This document shows, one piece after another, positions 22,116 through 34,802 of a stretch of 64,000 nucleotides of DNA. Source of the DNA: Calcarisporiella thermophila CBS 279.70 (Eukaryota > Calcarisporiellomycota); the NCBI RefSeq assembly GCF_041956535.1, contig NW_027192207.1:188810-252809 (forward strand), read 5' to 3'. The position numbers were made by a program, and so were the translations under genes. Each line of letters begins with the position of its first letter. Within the stretch, counting starts at the first letter, position 1. The notes under the pieces are model-generated. The model worked only from the letters and a program-made list of their open reading frames with translations. It made no database searches and was not told where the DNA came from.

Positions 22116-24768
22116 ATGGAGGATGTTAGTATGCAAGACGTTGATGCAGAGAGCTCTAATACCCCAAGAAAACGTACTCGCAGCCTTGAAGATACAATTG
22201 CCAGAATTGAGATATTAAAATGTAAAATAGACACAGTAGAAATAGTCTCTTCAAGCTATTGACTTTCGCTTACTTTCTCGCTGTTTAGCTGTGATCAAAC
22301 AACTCGAAGATTACGATCAGATAGGTAGAAATAAAGATCAAGACATATAGAATCAATGAGAGATCAATTGAGGGAACTGTTTAAGTTGAAAGCAGAGTTG
22401 GAAGGTACGCGACATTTTTTTATAGGGCCAATTGGATATGTATTGAATGATTGTGCTTTTTATGCTTTTTAGGATCAGGTGGTTCTGATTCTGCATGTTT
22501 GGATAGCGAAATTGTGCTTCAGGTTGAAGAGGCTTTTACAACACAATACAAGGATCCCCACGATGTCTTAAAACATTTTAAGGACTATCTAAGCTGGTGT
22601 CACTGGGAGAGAAAAAATCAAACATTTTTGGAAGTTGCTCCGTTTATCCCAATAGTTCAAAGTTCAGGCTATGGTAAAACTCGCATGATTGCTGAGCTCG
22701 CTCGAGAAATCCATGTCCTATATATATGTAATCGCGCACCTGATTCAACCGGCTTTCCTCTTGCATCGCCCAAAGTTGAATACATTTTTCGTCTTCTGAG
22801 TTTACCTTCCGATGGGAACTCATTTTCGCAGATCCAGCCTTTCGCAATGATGATGATAGTTGCAGTCCAAGAAATCAAAGCCCGAGGATTAAGTCCTGAT
22901 GTGTTTTGGAACATGCAGATTTACGAGCGCAGCGTTTGCACTGAGTTTTGGGAGAAGATTATAGCTAGATATAAAGGGTATATATGCGTTATAGACCATT
23001 GATATTTTCTAATATTTTTTACACATTAATAAGCTACAAAGATATGGAGAGTGAATTGAAACCCATACTGAGTGATGAGGAATACTTGATCAAACTATTT
23101 GAAAAGCCTCATAACGATCACGAGATTACATTACTTTGTTGCTTTGATGAAGCCCACATGCTCATTGATGAGTCAAAGAATTTAGAATCAAGAGATCGAA
23201 ATCGAATGTTCAGGCTATGGCGACGTGCAATTCGTTCAATTAAATGGTCAGGGTTCTTTTCAGTATGCCTCAGCACTAACGGAAAGATAGGAAACTTTTT
23301 CCCGATGATCGAAAACGATATTTCTGCGCGTCAAGTGCGTTTCACCCAATTTCAGCCCTTTATTGATGTGGCTACAACGGATGTCCTTGTGCCTGATACT
23401 TTTCCTGAATGTCCTACACCACTGCAACTTGTAAAACTCGGACGCCCACTATTTGGTGTCCTGGTAAAGGATGAGAATTACATTTTGGATGTAGTTAGAT
23501 TGGCCTCAGCAAAGCTTGATAGAACCAATGGACAAACCAAAGAGGGTGCTCTTGCTCGGCTTGCCTGTCTCGCTGCAGTAAAAATATCCCCCAGAGCCGC
23601 TCTAGCAGAGGAGATGGTGGCTGACCATATGGCCACTGCCCTCGGTATTTCACCCGATCGATCCAAGGTCTACATTACATATGCATCTGAACCAGTCCTT
23701 GCTGCTGCTGCGCTTTCTATTTATCCAGACGAACGCAGGTGGTCAAAGGATGTTCATTGGTTGGCCGAATCACTATCACAAGGCATCGCTGACTCGGGCG
23801 AGTGCGGAGAAGTAGCTGCTCGTATTGCGTTGTTACGGGCAATGCAAAAAGTTTGCCAAGCTAAAAACAAATCGAGCGTGAAAATATATTTCTGTGAGCC
23901 AGTAACAGTACAGGAGTTTCTCTCTTCCTTGGTATTGGAGGATGGAGAACTTACCTGCAAAATGAGGTCCGCCAGCCCTAACTCGCATAGGTAAACATGA
24001 AATCATTGCTAGAATCGATATATTAATCTTATACACAATGGAATATGTAGGCCAAGCTTTTTTAACAAGGTGTCTGAGAAAATTCGCAACCTGATAAAGA
24101 CAGATAAAATGGAGCAAACCTATGAAACTCCTCGTGGTGAGGCAGAATTTATGCTAGGGCAAGTTGCATTCAATCACTTTCTCTCTGTCTATTGTAACGC
24201 AGAGGAAGAGTGTCCTTCGCTCTCAGGACAAAATCCGGATGAAACCCTTTTGAAAGCTTGCTGGCAACGCCGAGCAGCCATCACAATGAAACATGGGTAT
24301 AAGGCGATCGATCTCGCAATCCCTGTTCGTTTAGGGAATGGAAAATTTTCTTGTATTGCCGTTCAAGTTAAAAATCGGCAGGAGGAAACATCAACCGAAG
24401 TTGGTGCCAATATCTGGGCTATGGAGTTGCAAGTTAGGCGCTGGTTTAGAGAACCACCTCCAGCCCATCTTAATCTCTACATTTCTCTCAGAAACCCAAG
24501 GGTTTCAGTGGGAGGGTCCTTTCCACTCTCACCACTTCAAACTCAACCAGGGACTCCAAGTTATATAATTATATCCAATTGCGGTTCGTTTGCTTTCACT
24601 GAAAAACTAGTGGAAGGACTGAAGCTCATAATTAACTCGCGACCTCTGGATATTCCCGCAAACATTCGTAAGCTTACTTACTATGATAAGGAAGGAGCAT
24701 CGCGGGCCCTAGAAACGCCAATGGATCGAAGCAAATATATCGGTTATTTTCTCAATATGAAACGCTGA
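22116..24768 (+). CDS. Crinkler/RHS-type P-loop ATPase fused to PD-(D/E)XK nuclease
   Basis: Exons 22116-22221, 22289-22324, 22363 (or 22351)-22404, 22473-22977, 23034-23990 and 24051-24768 give about 790 residues. The N-terminus is charged and may form a coiled coil (SLEDTIARIEILK; RELFKLKAELE). There follow Walker A SSGYGKTRM (about residue 130), Walker B LLCCFDEAHML (about 270), then a helical region. The last ~240 residues hold a restriction-endonuclease-like core: KAIDLAIPV with the metal Asp near residue 640, and AVQVKNRQ (QxK motif) near 657. This is the domain pair of Crinkler-RHS-type effectors, thought to derive from transposon-associated systems. No ubiquitin-like header is visible, and no secretion signal. 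The third exon start is uncertain: AG choices give a 26- or 38-nt intron. The gene seems intact. It could act on the cell's own genome or on invading DNA. Confidence 0.8.
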
Positions 24769-25943
24769 CTTCAGTACTGAATTTTCAGTTTTAATATTCG
24801 CTAGCATTTGAGATCCTCTCTTTTTTTTTTTTGATAAAACTAAGAATATTGTATATATTATATATAGCTTATTTACTAAATTGTCCTTTATATCTAATAT
24901 TCTTGTTAACCATTCATTTTCAGTTTTGCGGTCTCATTATGTTTGCTACCCTTGCTCCTCTATTCATCACTTTACAATCTTGTAGCAGGATGAAATATCG
25001 CTTATTTTTACCTTGTAATGGAATGAACCTCAAATGCAGAGTCACTTATAATTCATACGATATCATAATATGGTATCTCTAAAATTTATCCCAGTTAGCA
25101 CGACGTCTATGTTCCACCACAGATGCCCAAACTTATTAATAGAACAGAAGGTTCTACATAGATGCGGCGGGGTGGAGGGAGGGAATCGCGGCCAAATCCT
25201 CTCGAACATTAACTCAAATGTTTTCCAGGTTGGAGGCGGGCTGGCCAGTTCCATTTGAGTCATGAGTGTCTTCACGCCTTCTAATTTGGAACGCGCCGGC
25301 CTCGACAATCTTCTGGCGGAATATTGCGCGAATGAAGGCTAATCTAGATCCGCCCGTTTAGCTTTATTACGGCCAGACGCGTAGGAGCGAGCCCAGTTCC
25401 CTCGAGATCAGCTGCATGATTTGGGCCCCACCTCCACCGCGGCCGCAGAAAGCCGCTCGTTGGGTGCGACCGCTGCTGGCCGCTACCACGCGAAGCCGGC
25501 AGCGCCTCTGGCCGCGCTCTCCCATTTGTCCGATTTCGCAGCGAAGCGCGTCGCACATCTACGTCAGGAGTGGGGGGCCTTGGATTCGCATTCCGGTCCC
25601 CGGCACAGCTTGAGGCTTATAGGCTGCGCGCAGGCCGGGCGGCAAGACAGAGGGCAATTTTGGGAGCTTGTCTACCCCGAAGCAACAATCTCCAGCACCG
25701 TGTACCACGGCCGTTGCTTTTTTTAAAGTTAAGCCCTTCGGATGGCAGCCACTCGCCGGGCCTCGGGCTGTTTATTTCGTTTCTTTTTTCTTTCTTTCGT
25801 GGTTTGCCGTCAAAGCCTACCTAGCACAGCGGTGCTATATTTATCTTTGACCGCTTCTTGTTTTCTCTCTCGCTTTCATCTCGATCGGCGTTGGATTCGG
25901 CCGCCTCATCCCCCATCCCCATTCCTTAGATAGCACCGCTGCA
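24769..25943. other. Spacer and SEC16 upstream region
   Basis: The left half (to about 25080) is AT-rich like the island; the right half turns sharply GC-rich from about 25140. No supported gene. The right half is presumably SEC16 promoter and leader. Confidence 0.5.
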
Positions 25944-28900
25944 ATGCAGGAAAGCGCGCATGGCGAGACTTGCGTGCCCATCTTTCTTCCCTTTGACAGG
26001 GACGACTATGCCCCCGACAATGCTTATACGCGTGATATACCACCGGCGGATTTAGCCGCGCCCTCTTCTCTCGCCCATCCTCCCCCTCCTCCCCCGCCCC
26101 CTCCTCCGGCATCTCGCCAAGTATCAGCGATACCACACCCCCCATCGGGCCACATGCATCGTCCCCCTCCCCCCCCGGCCTTGAATAGGGGAGTTGGACA
26201 CGCAGGCGTTATCCATCACCAACATTCTCCCCAGCCAATGCCTCAGCTCCCGCCGCCGCAACAGTTCCGAAGGCAATCTTCCCATTCCTCTTGCCACAGC
26301 AACCCATCTACTCCCCCTCTTCCGCCCCCCCAGTATCCTGCAGGTGCAGGGATTGGAAACGCGTCTCCGCACCATCGCTCACCGATGATTGGGAAATATC
26401 CACCGCCGATACCGCAGCAGCAGGCAAATATCAACGCGCCATATCCCTCCCACTATCACCCCCACCAGCAACATTCGCCCCATCTGAGCTATGCTAATCG
26501 GGCGGACAGTTATCCTCTCTTCTCCTCTCCCTCGCCGCCTATGCCTTCGCCACCAATTTCGACTGGCTCAAATGGAAGCGCTGCACATCGCGGGTCGTTG
26601 TTCAACATTCAGTATCAGCAGCCGTTGGTTCCCTGCCCGTCGCCAGAGTGTCCAGGGGAGAATTCCACGCGAGCCAAATTCTGTGGGGAGTGTGGGCGCT
26701 CCCTTCTCCAGCCTCAACCACAAGGCCCTCCGGGAGGGAGATCTCCTCTTATGCGACCCATTTCTCCATACTCTCAACAGCAGCCGCAACAGCAACTGCC
26801 CCAGTTACCCCATGGACATCCGGGCCAGCAGGCAGTGGGCTCTGAAACATCCCACGGATATCTAGGGCCGAATAGCATGCAGCCAAGTCTAAATGATACC
26901 AACCCCCGTCTACCCGGTCCTCACACGTCGTTCTATTCTCCAGATTACAGCGATGTCCAGAAACCTGGTGAAATCCAGGACCCACTAGGGCGTGGGCGAG
27001 GATGCCCTCTCCTGGCTTTTGGATTTGGCGGCAAGATGGTCACTTACTTCCCGTCTTCTTCCAATCACCAGAGCCCCTATTCGCCCTCGTTTGCAAACAG
27101 GGCCGAAAAGGTTCAGCTCAGGAGATTGAAAGACATTATCGTGTCGCCGCACCCGCCCCTTCTCTTTTTAACAAAGCCTCTGGTGACAGACGAGGGACGA
27201 AGTGCAAAGTCAAACAAGAAAGAGGTGGCACGGTTTCTGGATGAACGGATCGAACTGGAAGGGAGACAAGATAAGCGCTTACTGTGGCAAGCATTAAAGA
27301 TCATGGTCGAATCAAATGGAGTGCTCGCCGGAAGGTAGTCCATACCCTACAGTAGAATCGTCATCGACGGTTTGCATTTTACTAACCAGTCCAAATATCT
27401 CGACGTCATTAGTGAAAAATCGGAAGCCGCCATTCGAGATCTCCTTGTTCCCGCCCTCGACACCTCGCTTCCAGAGAACTTTACCGTGCCCGCCGACCAT
27501 CCCACCGATCTCCAAGCCAATGGTTCGCTGGGCGCTCCAGCTGCTGCTCCCACCACCAACCACGTCTCCACAACTACCACAGCTTCTTCCCCTGTTCGTG
27601 TCGAGACCTCGGACCTCGATATTCTCAAGCGGCACTTGCTCCGTGGCGACCGCCGAGGGGCCGTGAACTACGCAATGCAGGAGGATATGTGGCCGCATGC
27701 CATGATCATTAGTAGTTGTATGGATAAAGAGGCGTGGAAGGAGGTTGTTCTGGAGTTTACGCGCCGAGAGATGTCGGTCGGTGGACATGCGAAGCATGCC
27801 GTGAATAAACAAAGATCGTGGGAGGAGCAAGACGGATTAAGGGTACTCTATGGGCTCTTTTCCGGACTGGGTTCGCAAGCGGGTAAGGCTGCTTTAATAT
27901 TTGAGCACGGCCTTATTTTAGCAGCTAATTTTATTGTTTGATGTGGATGGGTAGTGATGGAGCTATTGCCACGGCCGCCACGCCCTCTTTTCACCTCGAA
28001 CCAGAGTGATTCCCCTGCAAGCACTCCGCCCGCATGTGAAATCAGCTCAGAGAAACTCGCCAATTGGCGCGAGATCGTGGCATTGATACTCGCGAACCAT
28101 ACCGCCAAGGACTCGATCGCTCTTACTGCCCTCGGTGATCTCCTGGCCTCGAAGGGTTTGATTCCGGAGGCACACCTGTGCTACATCTTGTCCCCACAGA
28201 CCTCGCCCCATGCCGGGCTTGGGGCCCCGGGCTCACGCTTCGTCTTGCTGGGGGGGGACCACAAGTGGGCGAAAACTTTGTCCCTGGACCAGGACGCATT
28301 TTGCATGGAGCAGATTTACGAATTTGCCCTGTGTCTCCATAATGGCGACGGCACCCTCTTTCCGCATCTACTGGCCTACAAATTGCACCATGCCTGGCGA
28401 CTTGCCGACTGGGGCTGCGTCAGCGGGGCACGCAAGTACCACGATGCGATCGCGTTCGCTCTGAAAACCTATAATAAAGGCTCCCCGTTTCTGCACCGCC
28501 GGCTCTTTGAGAGTGTGAAGGAACTAGGGGATTATCTGGAGAATGGCTCTGCAGGACTGGAGGATGCAGGGGAAGGAGACGCTGGATCTTGGCTCGGCGG
28601 GATGTTGAAGAGGCCGACGCTCGATTCGATCTGGGGGTCGATCGAGGGGAAACTTAACAAGTTTGTGAGCGGTGAGGAGACTATGCAAAAGGACTCGGCC
28701 GCGGAGACAGCTGCCGACAGCACCACCATGAGGAGACGGAGCTCAGTGGATGAGATTTCTCCGTGGTCCGCGAACTCGCCCATACCCAACACTGGAGCCA
28801 CAGATCGACGCGCGAAACGTCTGACCATGCCCGCGGGACTCTTCTCAGGTGCCATCCGAAACACTTTCATGCGAACGGCCTCCCCGACAACGACCCCCAC

Positions 28901-30455
28901 GAGCCTATCGGAGCGCACACAGAGTCCTGCATCGGCAAAATCAACCCCCCCGCTGTTACCGCAGTGCGCTTCCCCGGCCCCAAGCATGGATGGCAGCGCC
29001 GCACTCCATTCGATGCACTCCCTGCCCACTGCATATGGCCGGCTGACAACTTCGCCCAGCATGTCCCCCAACATGGCCCCTAATGGAGGGACATCCTCCT
29101 CGGTATGTTCTCCGGTGGCTGAGCCTTACTCTGTGGCGTCCAGCGTGTCAACCCCGAGCACTGAGGCGAATATGGGAGTCGCTACCATTCCAAGCCTTGA
29201 CAACGGACTGTGTGAGAAGGAAAATGGCATGGGTGCTTGTCTGGATAGTGGTAACGGCGGTAGCGAGTTGAGCTTGGACATGTCGTCCGTCGAAGTGGAC
29301 GCATTGCCTCTCGACTCGGGCGAGGAGATGGAAAGGAGGTTGGTACCGGAGCAAACGGACGACAACAGGGAAGACTATTTTTCAGGGTTCGCCGGGGTCA
29401 ACGAAAATTACGCCCAAGACAACGCCATCTCGCCACTGGTATGGGAACAACAAGGCCCTCTCGAACCACCAGAAGTGCAGGGCGCTCCAGAGCCTTTGGA
29501 CAATGCACCACCCCAGCAAGGCTCACCATGGCCCACGATCCCGGTGATCGATGTGAGCGATGAGAATGGACTCCCACAGCCGCCCTCTGTTCCTCAGCAG
29601 CCTCCTCCGGGATTCACCCCTACGATATCGGCAAAAGCAATGGGTGCAGACCAGTCACCATCCATGCTCCAAACGGTGCCTGAGGAGCGAGAGGAGGACC
29701 TATCTGAGTTCGAAGACGAGGACACGCCCTGGTGGAATCGGCCCCAGCAGCTCGGAGTTGGCTCCATGCCCACAGCGACTCGCAGTGCTGCAAATCTCGT
29801 GGAGCCGGTGCCCGCACAAAACAACTCGCTTGCGCCGACCGCCCATGACAAGCGGGCGTTCCGTCGTTCGGTCGCCGATTTCGGAGACATCGACGACCTC
29901 GGCCTCGACAACAGCGCCTTCTCGCGCTCACGCGTCAGCGCCACCGCTGAAGATTCTCAAGAGGTCTCCTCCTCCAGGACCTCGGGCGAGTTCAGCCGGC
30001 GAGATAATATCGGCGGCATCAAGGAGGGCAAGAGTGCCTGGCGGCTCCTCAACTTCTTTGGACGCCGGAAGCAGAACGATCCCGTGGTGGCGGATCTGGG
30101 CGAGGAGAATCAGTTCTATTACGACGAGGTGCAGAAGAGATGGGTCAATAAGAAGAGTGCCTCGACTGGAGATGATTCCAACCCCCCAGCCTTATCTCCT
30201 CCGCCTCCGCCACCCCCCTCTACTGCCTCCTCAACCTCAACCTCGTCCTCTAAAAGGAAACCTCGACCTTTGAGCGTGCCGGTATTCGTGGGTGGAGTAC
30301 CGCATACGGGGCCGTTTGCTCCGCCACCCACAAAAACCTCCTCGGATGATTCCTCAACCGCAAGAAGCAGCGGCAACCCGACTGGGTTCGGGGGCGGACC
30401 GACAGGCCGGCGTGGTGTAAGGTCACGCTATGTGGATGTATTTAATCAATCGTAA
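25944..30455 (+). CDS. SEC16: SEC16, COPII coat scaffold of ER exit sites
   Basis: Three exons, 25944-27334, 27413-27882 and 27955-30455, encode about 1453 residues. The N-terminal 350 residues are Pro/Gln/His-rich. A Cys pair set (C-x4-C then C-x2-C, about residues 229-250) suggests a small zinc ribbon. The conserved central domain starts at CPLLAFGFGGKMVTYFP (residues ~353-369) and includes LLWQALKIMVESNGVL, LKRHLLRGDRRGAVNYA and ANWREIVALILANHT. A Ser-rich linker and a C-terminal region (SAWRLLNFFGRRK, FYYDEVQKRWVN) complete the Sec16 pattern. Sec16 organises ER exit sites and binds Sec23 and Sec13. A nearby AG would leave an 18-nt first intron, but the acceptor at 27412 (78-nt intron) restores the conserved GS..EAAIRDLLVP segment. 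Confidence 0.93.
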
Positions 30456-31573
30456 TGCTTCGCTTCCTTCTGACTATTTGTTTTCATTGGTAAAGAATGG
30501 CTATGATTATATAAGCTTGGTATCTCCTCGTTCTTTTTATTTGTCTTTGTTCTTTATGTGATTTCTTGTCGAATCAGGTTTCTTATTTTATATCGTTTCC
30601 TATTTTTTTTTTTTTTTCTTGTATTTAATAACCCTATTCTTTCTCAACCAATATATCCCTCCTTTCTCCACTAATCACTTCCTCGCCAACTGTCAACAGC
30701 CGGTACATTCCAACATGGGCAAACGCTATTCCAACATTTTTCGATAGCTCTTGGTTTTTGGCGCAAGTTTTCTATTTTTTTTTTTAATAAAAAACTTAAG
30801 TAGTGATAATCATTCGCCTAGGGAAGGAGTTATGAGAATCAAAATAATCTCTATGAAAAAAAAAATGATTGCATGAAGTATTACTCGATGGTGACATGAA
30901 CGCCTTTATCAGCCATCAATTCATCAATTTCTTGATGTGGATATAATATAACCCGCGTAAACCAGAGTTCCCACCTACTTTATCCCAGAGAGGAACTGGA
31001 GGCCTCCCCCGCCTTTCTTCCCCCCCTCAAACTATATTAGTTATGCACTGAAACCTAAAACAGAATTGAAGCCGAAGCCGAGACCAAATCCCGTCCCTTG
31101 CCTCCAAATACTGAATAGCCATGGGGGAGATGTAAGTTTTGCAGCATGAGCTAAGCTCTCGCTCCCCTATCTAAAATTGCGGTTTAACCTTATACACGAT
31201 GATAAGCGCCGTTAGCCGGTCTGGCATCTGCTCTTGCAGCGTTTGTTTGTTTGCTCTCAACACATAGCTGGGGTTGTTCTCCAAAGAGATGCCCCGCGTC
31301 TACGCTTGTCATGTCAGTCGGTTCCGTCCTAAATTTTTCTTCTTGGGGAGAGCCTCCTATTGGGTAGGGCAGGATAACGAAAGTTATCCTTGTGATTCAC
31401 GTGCCCAAGCATAACGTGACTTCTCCTCTCTGAACCGAAAATGTCCGAGAACGCTTTGTGACAGTTTTTTTATACAACACTTGACTCCTATAACTTCCCC
31501 TCATTTCCACCGTGGTTTTTTTTTTTTTCAATTTGGAATGCTTTTGAATCTCCAGCAAAAACGAAAACCCTGA
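30456..31573. promoter_or_regulatory. Malate synthase upstream region
   Basis: About 1.1 kb without a supported gene. The malate synthase leader is T- and CT-rich. No specific carbon-source element could be assigned with confidence. Confidence 0.4.
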
Positions 31574-33349
31574 ATGGCCAACCTTCCTAGAGTCACTATC
31601 CTTGGTGCCAAAACCAACCCCCATTTTGCCGACATCTTCTCTTCCGATGCACTTCGATTCTACGCGACCCTCCACCGGCTATTCAACCCCACTCGAAAGC
31701 AGCTGCTTCGCCAGCGCGCTCTCCGTCAGAGCGCCATCACCCGTGGAGAGCTTCCGGATTTCTTGCCCGAGACGGCGCACATTCGTAACGACCTGCATTG
31801 GCGTGGCCCCCCTCCCGCCCCCGCCCTTAAGGACCGCCGGGTGGAGATTACTGGGCCGGTGGACCGAAAGATGGTGATCAATGCACTTAACTCGGGCGCA
31901 AAGACGTTCATGGCGGATTTTGAGGATAGCAATTCGCCCACCTGGGACAACATTGTGGAGGGGCAGGTCAACATGCGAGACGCGGTGCGTGGGACTATCA
32001 CCCATAGAGCAGAGAATGGAAAGGAGTATAGACTAAGGCAGGATGGAAAGATAGCCACGCTTATTGTCAGGTACATCAGAGTGGAATACCAAAGAAAAGA
32101 CGGAGGATATTCATGGTATAGTTCTTTTCTTGCTTAGGCCCCGCGGATGGCACCTGGAGGAGAAACATTTGCTGGTTGACGATGAGCCTGCCTCCGCTTC
32201 CATCATGGACTTTGCATTCTACTTCTTCCATAATGCAAAGGCGTCCATTGAGCGCGGATTCGGGCCATATTTCTATTTGCCTAAGCTGGAGTCGCACCTT
32301 GAGGCTAGGTAACGACACTATTATTTTTCCTTTTATCCCCTTGGAGGGAAAACTGAATCCCCCTGGGTTGCTCCTATGGCAGGCTCTGGAACGACATCTT
32401 CAACGTCTCCCAGGACATGCTTGGGATTCCACGCGGTACCATCCGAGCCACCGTGCTCATTGAAACGATCCTTGCCGCCTTTGAAATGGAAGAGATCATC
32501 TATGAGCTGCGCGAGCACTCGGCCGGACTCAACTGCGGCCGATGGGACTACATCTTTTCGGTCATCAAAAAATTCCGCGAAAACCCCACTTTTATACTCC
32601 CTGACCGAGCCGATGTCACCATGACGGTGCCCTTCATGGATGCCTATGTCCGACTCCTGATCAGGACTTGCCATCGACGCGGCGTCCATGCCATGGGGGG
32701 AATGGCTGCGCAAATTCCGATTAAAGACGATCCCAAGGCGAACGAGGCCGCGATCGCAAAGGTGAAGGGGGACAAGCTGCGCGAAGTCCTTGCGGGACAC
32801 GACGGCACTTGGGTGGCCCATCCCGCGCTGGTGCCTATAGCCACCGAAATCTTCGACACCCACATGCCACAGCCAAACCAGATCCACGTACGCCGGGAGG
32901 ACATACAGGTGACGGCGTTGGATCTCTTGAATACGAACGTGCCGGGGGCCATAACCGAATCCGGCATCCGGAATAATTTGTCGGTGGGACTAATATACAT
33001 GGAGGCGTGGTTGCGCGGCGTGGGGTGCGTGCCGATTTACCATCTGATGGAGGATGCGGCGACGGCAGAAATCTCGCGGTCACAGCTGTGGCAATGGGCG
33101 CGGCACAGCGCTCGCACCGCTGAGGGCCAGAACGTGACTTCCGACTGGTTGCTCAAGCTGCTTGACGAAGAAGTTGAAAAGCTTCGGCAACAGCTGGGCG
33201 AAGAGCGCTTCCGCGACTCGAAGTATGAGCTGGCAAAGCGCCACATGGCAACCCAGATCACCGGGGACCCGAACAACTATGCCGACTTTTTGACCACGCT
33301 TCTCTACGACGAAATCGTGGCAACGGGGCCAAACAACCCCAAGCTGTGA
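31574..33349 (+). CDS. Malate synthase
   Basis: Three exons, 31574-32070, 32138-32308 and 32383-33349, encode 544 residues, the usual length of fungal malate synthase A. Conserved segments include [68 protein letters not shown] and [10 protein letters not shown]. The enzyme condenses glyoxylate with acetyl-CoA to malate in the glyoxylate cycle, allowing growth on fatty acids and C2 compounds. It ends in PKL rather than the canonical SKL peroxisomal signal, so its location (peroxisome or cytosol) is uncertain. Confidence 0.97.
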
Positions 33350-34802
33350 ATTGTAAACCTTCAAAATATAACTACCCCGTATCATACCAGTTGTCTTGTG
33401 TGCTATTTGATTGTTTATCTGTGATTTTTAACCGATCCTGTATGAATATACTGAATACTTCGAGCTATGCTTATTAAAGGGTTCACAAATAGCGTTCTCT
33501 CGGCGCTCTTCTAGACAATCCTTGATGTAGCCGCTGAGAATGCGTTACTCAGCAGGATATCTCTTCATGAAAAACGCATTCATCAGCTCGCTAGCGAACA
33601 CTATGTCGGAGGGCGGAGCAGGGCCTCGTTCTAATATAAGTTGGGTGTGAATCAAGAAAGCCTTAGATAACCAAGATGGACCAAGCACATCCCACTTCGG
33701 CCCGCGCCCCCTAAGCGGCAAAGCAACTGAGATAATATCGTCGCGAAAACCGAAAACACGGTTCCCTGGAACGACAAGAGGGGGGGGGGAGCCGTGTGCA
33801 CTAGTGTTCGAGAGCGGAGTCACGCTGCTAATGAGCTCTGTTTCGAACATTCACCGGCTATGTAGATGTTATGAAGATCCTGCACCCGAAAGGGGAGAGC
33901 TAGGACCCTTTTTGCCACCAAGTTTCCAAGCGATGCTCATCTTTGTAAGGCTGGAGCATGAATCTCGCCGGCGGGCGAGCGAAGATGAAATTGTGCTTAC
34001 ACAGCCGTCCGCTCCCGGGATTCGGAGTGCGAAATTGGCCACTCAATCGATCGGTTCTCGGGGCAAACGTGATTTCTATCTCCCGACCCACAACGGGACC
34101 CAACTCGATTTAATATAGCGGGAAACCCAGGCTGTTTAATCGCAGCTCGGCTCTAAAACAAGCAGTTTCCCTGCCGCCCTAGAGACTCTCGATTTTTTCG
34201 GTTCGTCAATCCACATGTGTAAATTGATTGAATGGCGCCGTTTTGCTTTTCGTCTTTCGTAGTTAGGCTTACTTTTCTCCCGTGGCACACGCTCCACTTC
34301 CCTCTAGGCATTCTATTTATATAGTCTAGGGGGGCCGTTTTTGTGTTTTCCCCCTTTTCCGAAGAAAGAGCCCCCTCCCTCCCCTTCCTTCGCTCTCTCC
34401 TTGTCTTTCCTCCCTGTATCTTGGTGCTGGCGGTATCCCCCCCTCCTCCCCAGAGCATTCCTTTCATGAAAGGGAGCTAAGAAGAAGCGCGGTTGTCTTC
34501 TTCTGATTTCGGGCGTTCTCGCAAGACAAGTTATACGAGAATAGAGCCTATACATACTTATACATATACATATATATATAGTGATTGAATGTTACATAAC
34601 TATTACCTTTATTCCTCGTTTATATAATCGCAATTTGTACAAAGAGTTGCATAAAATCACCTCCTTCCCTCTCATCTTTCTTAGGAGCATTGTCTTTTTT
34701 TTTGTATTTTTTTTTATATTTTAGACCTCTTTATTTTTAATCTACATTCCCTATCTACCGTGAATATTTTATACTTATAACATATATCTGGCCTAGTGCA
34801 AC
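33350..34802. promoter_or_regulatory. Long STE12 upstream region
   Basis: 1.45 kb between malate synthase and STE12. It contains a G run at 33780-33789, pyrimidine-rich tracts and a TATA-like alternating stretch near 34560-34580. Open frames at 33545-33850 (minus) and 33804-34118 (plus) overlap and have no recognised domain. A long leader fits a regulated transcription factor. Confidence 0.4.

Noticed and set aside
22325-22350. A 26-nt intron in the ATPase-nuclease gene
   Set aside because: A second AG 12 nt further on keeps phase and gives a 38-nt intron; the shorter version is not needed, though transcripts must decide.
27335-27352. An 18-nt intron in SEC16
   Set aside because: The acceptor at 27412 gives a 78-nt intron and restores the conserved segment after GVLAG; the tiny intron would insert about 20 foreign residues.
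33545-34118. Overlapping open frames on both strands upstream of STE12
   Set aside because: They overlap antiparallel, lack domains and splice support, and lie in a pyrimidine-rich regulatory region.
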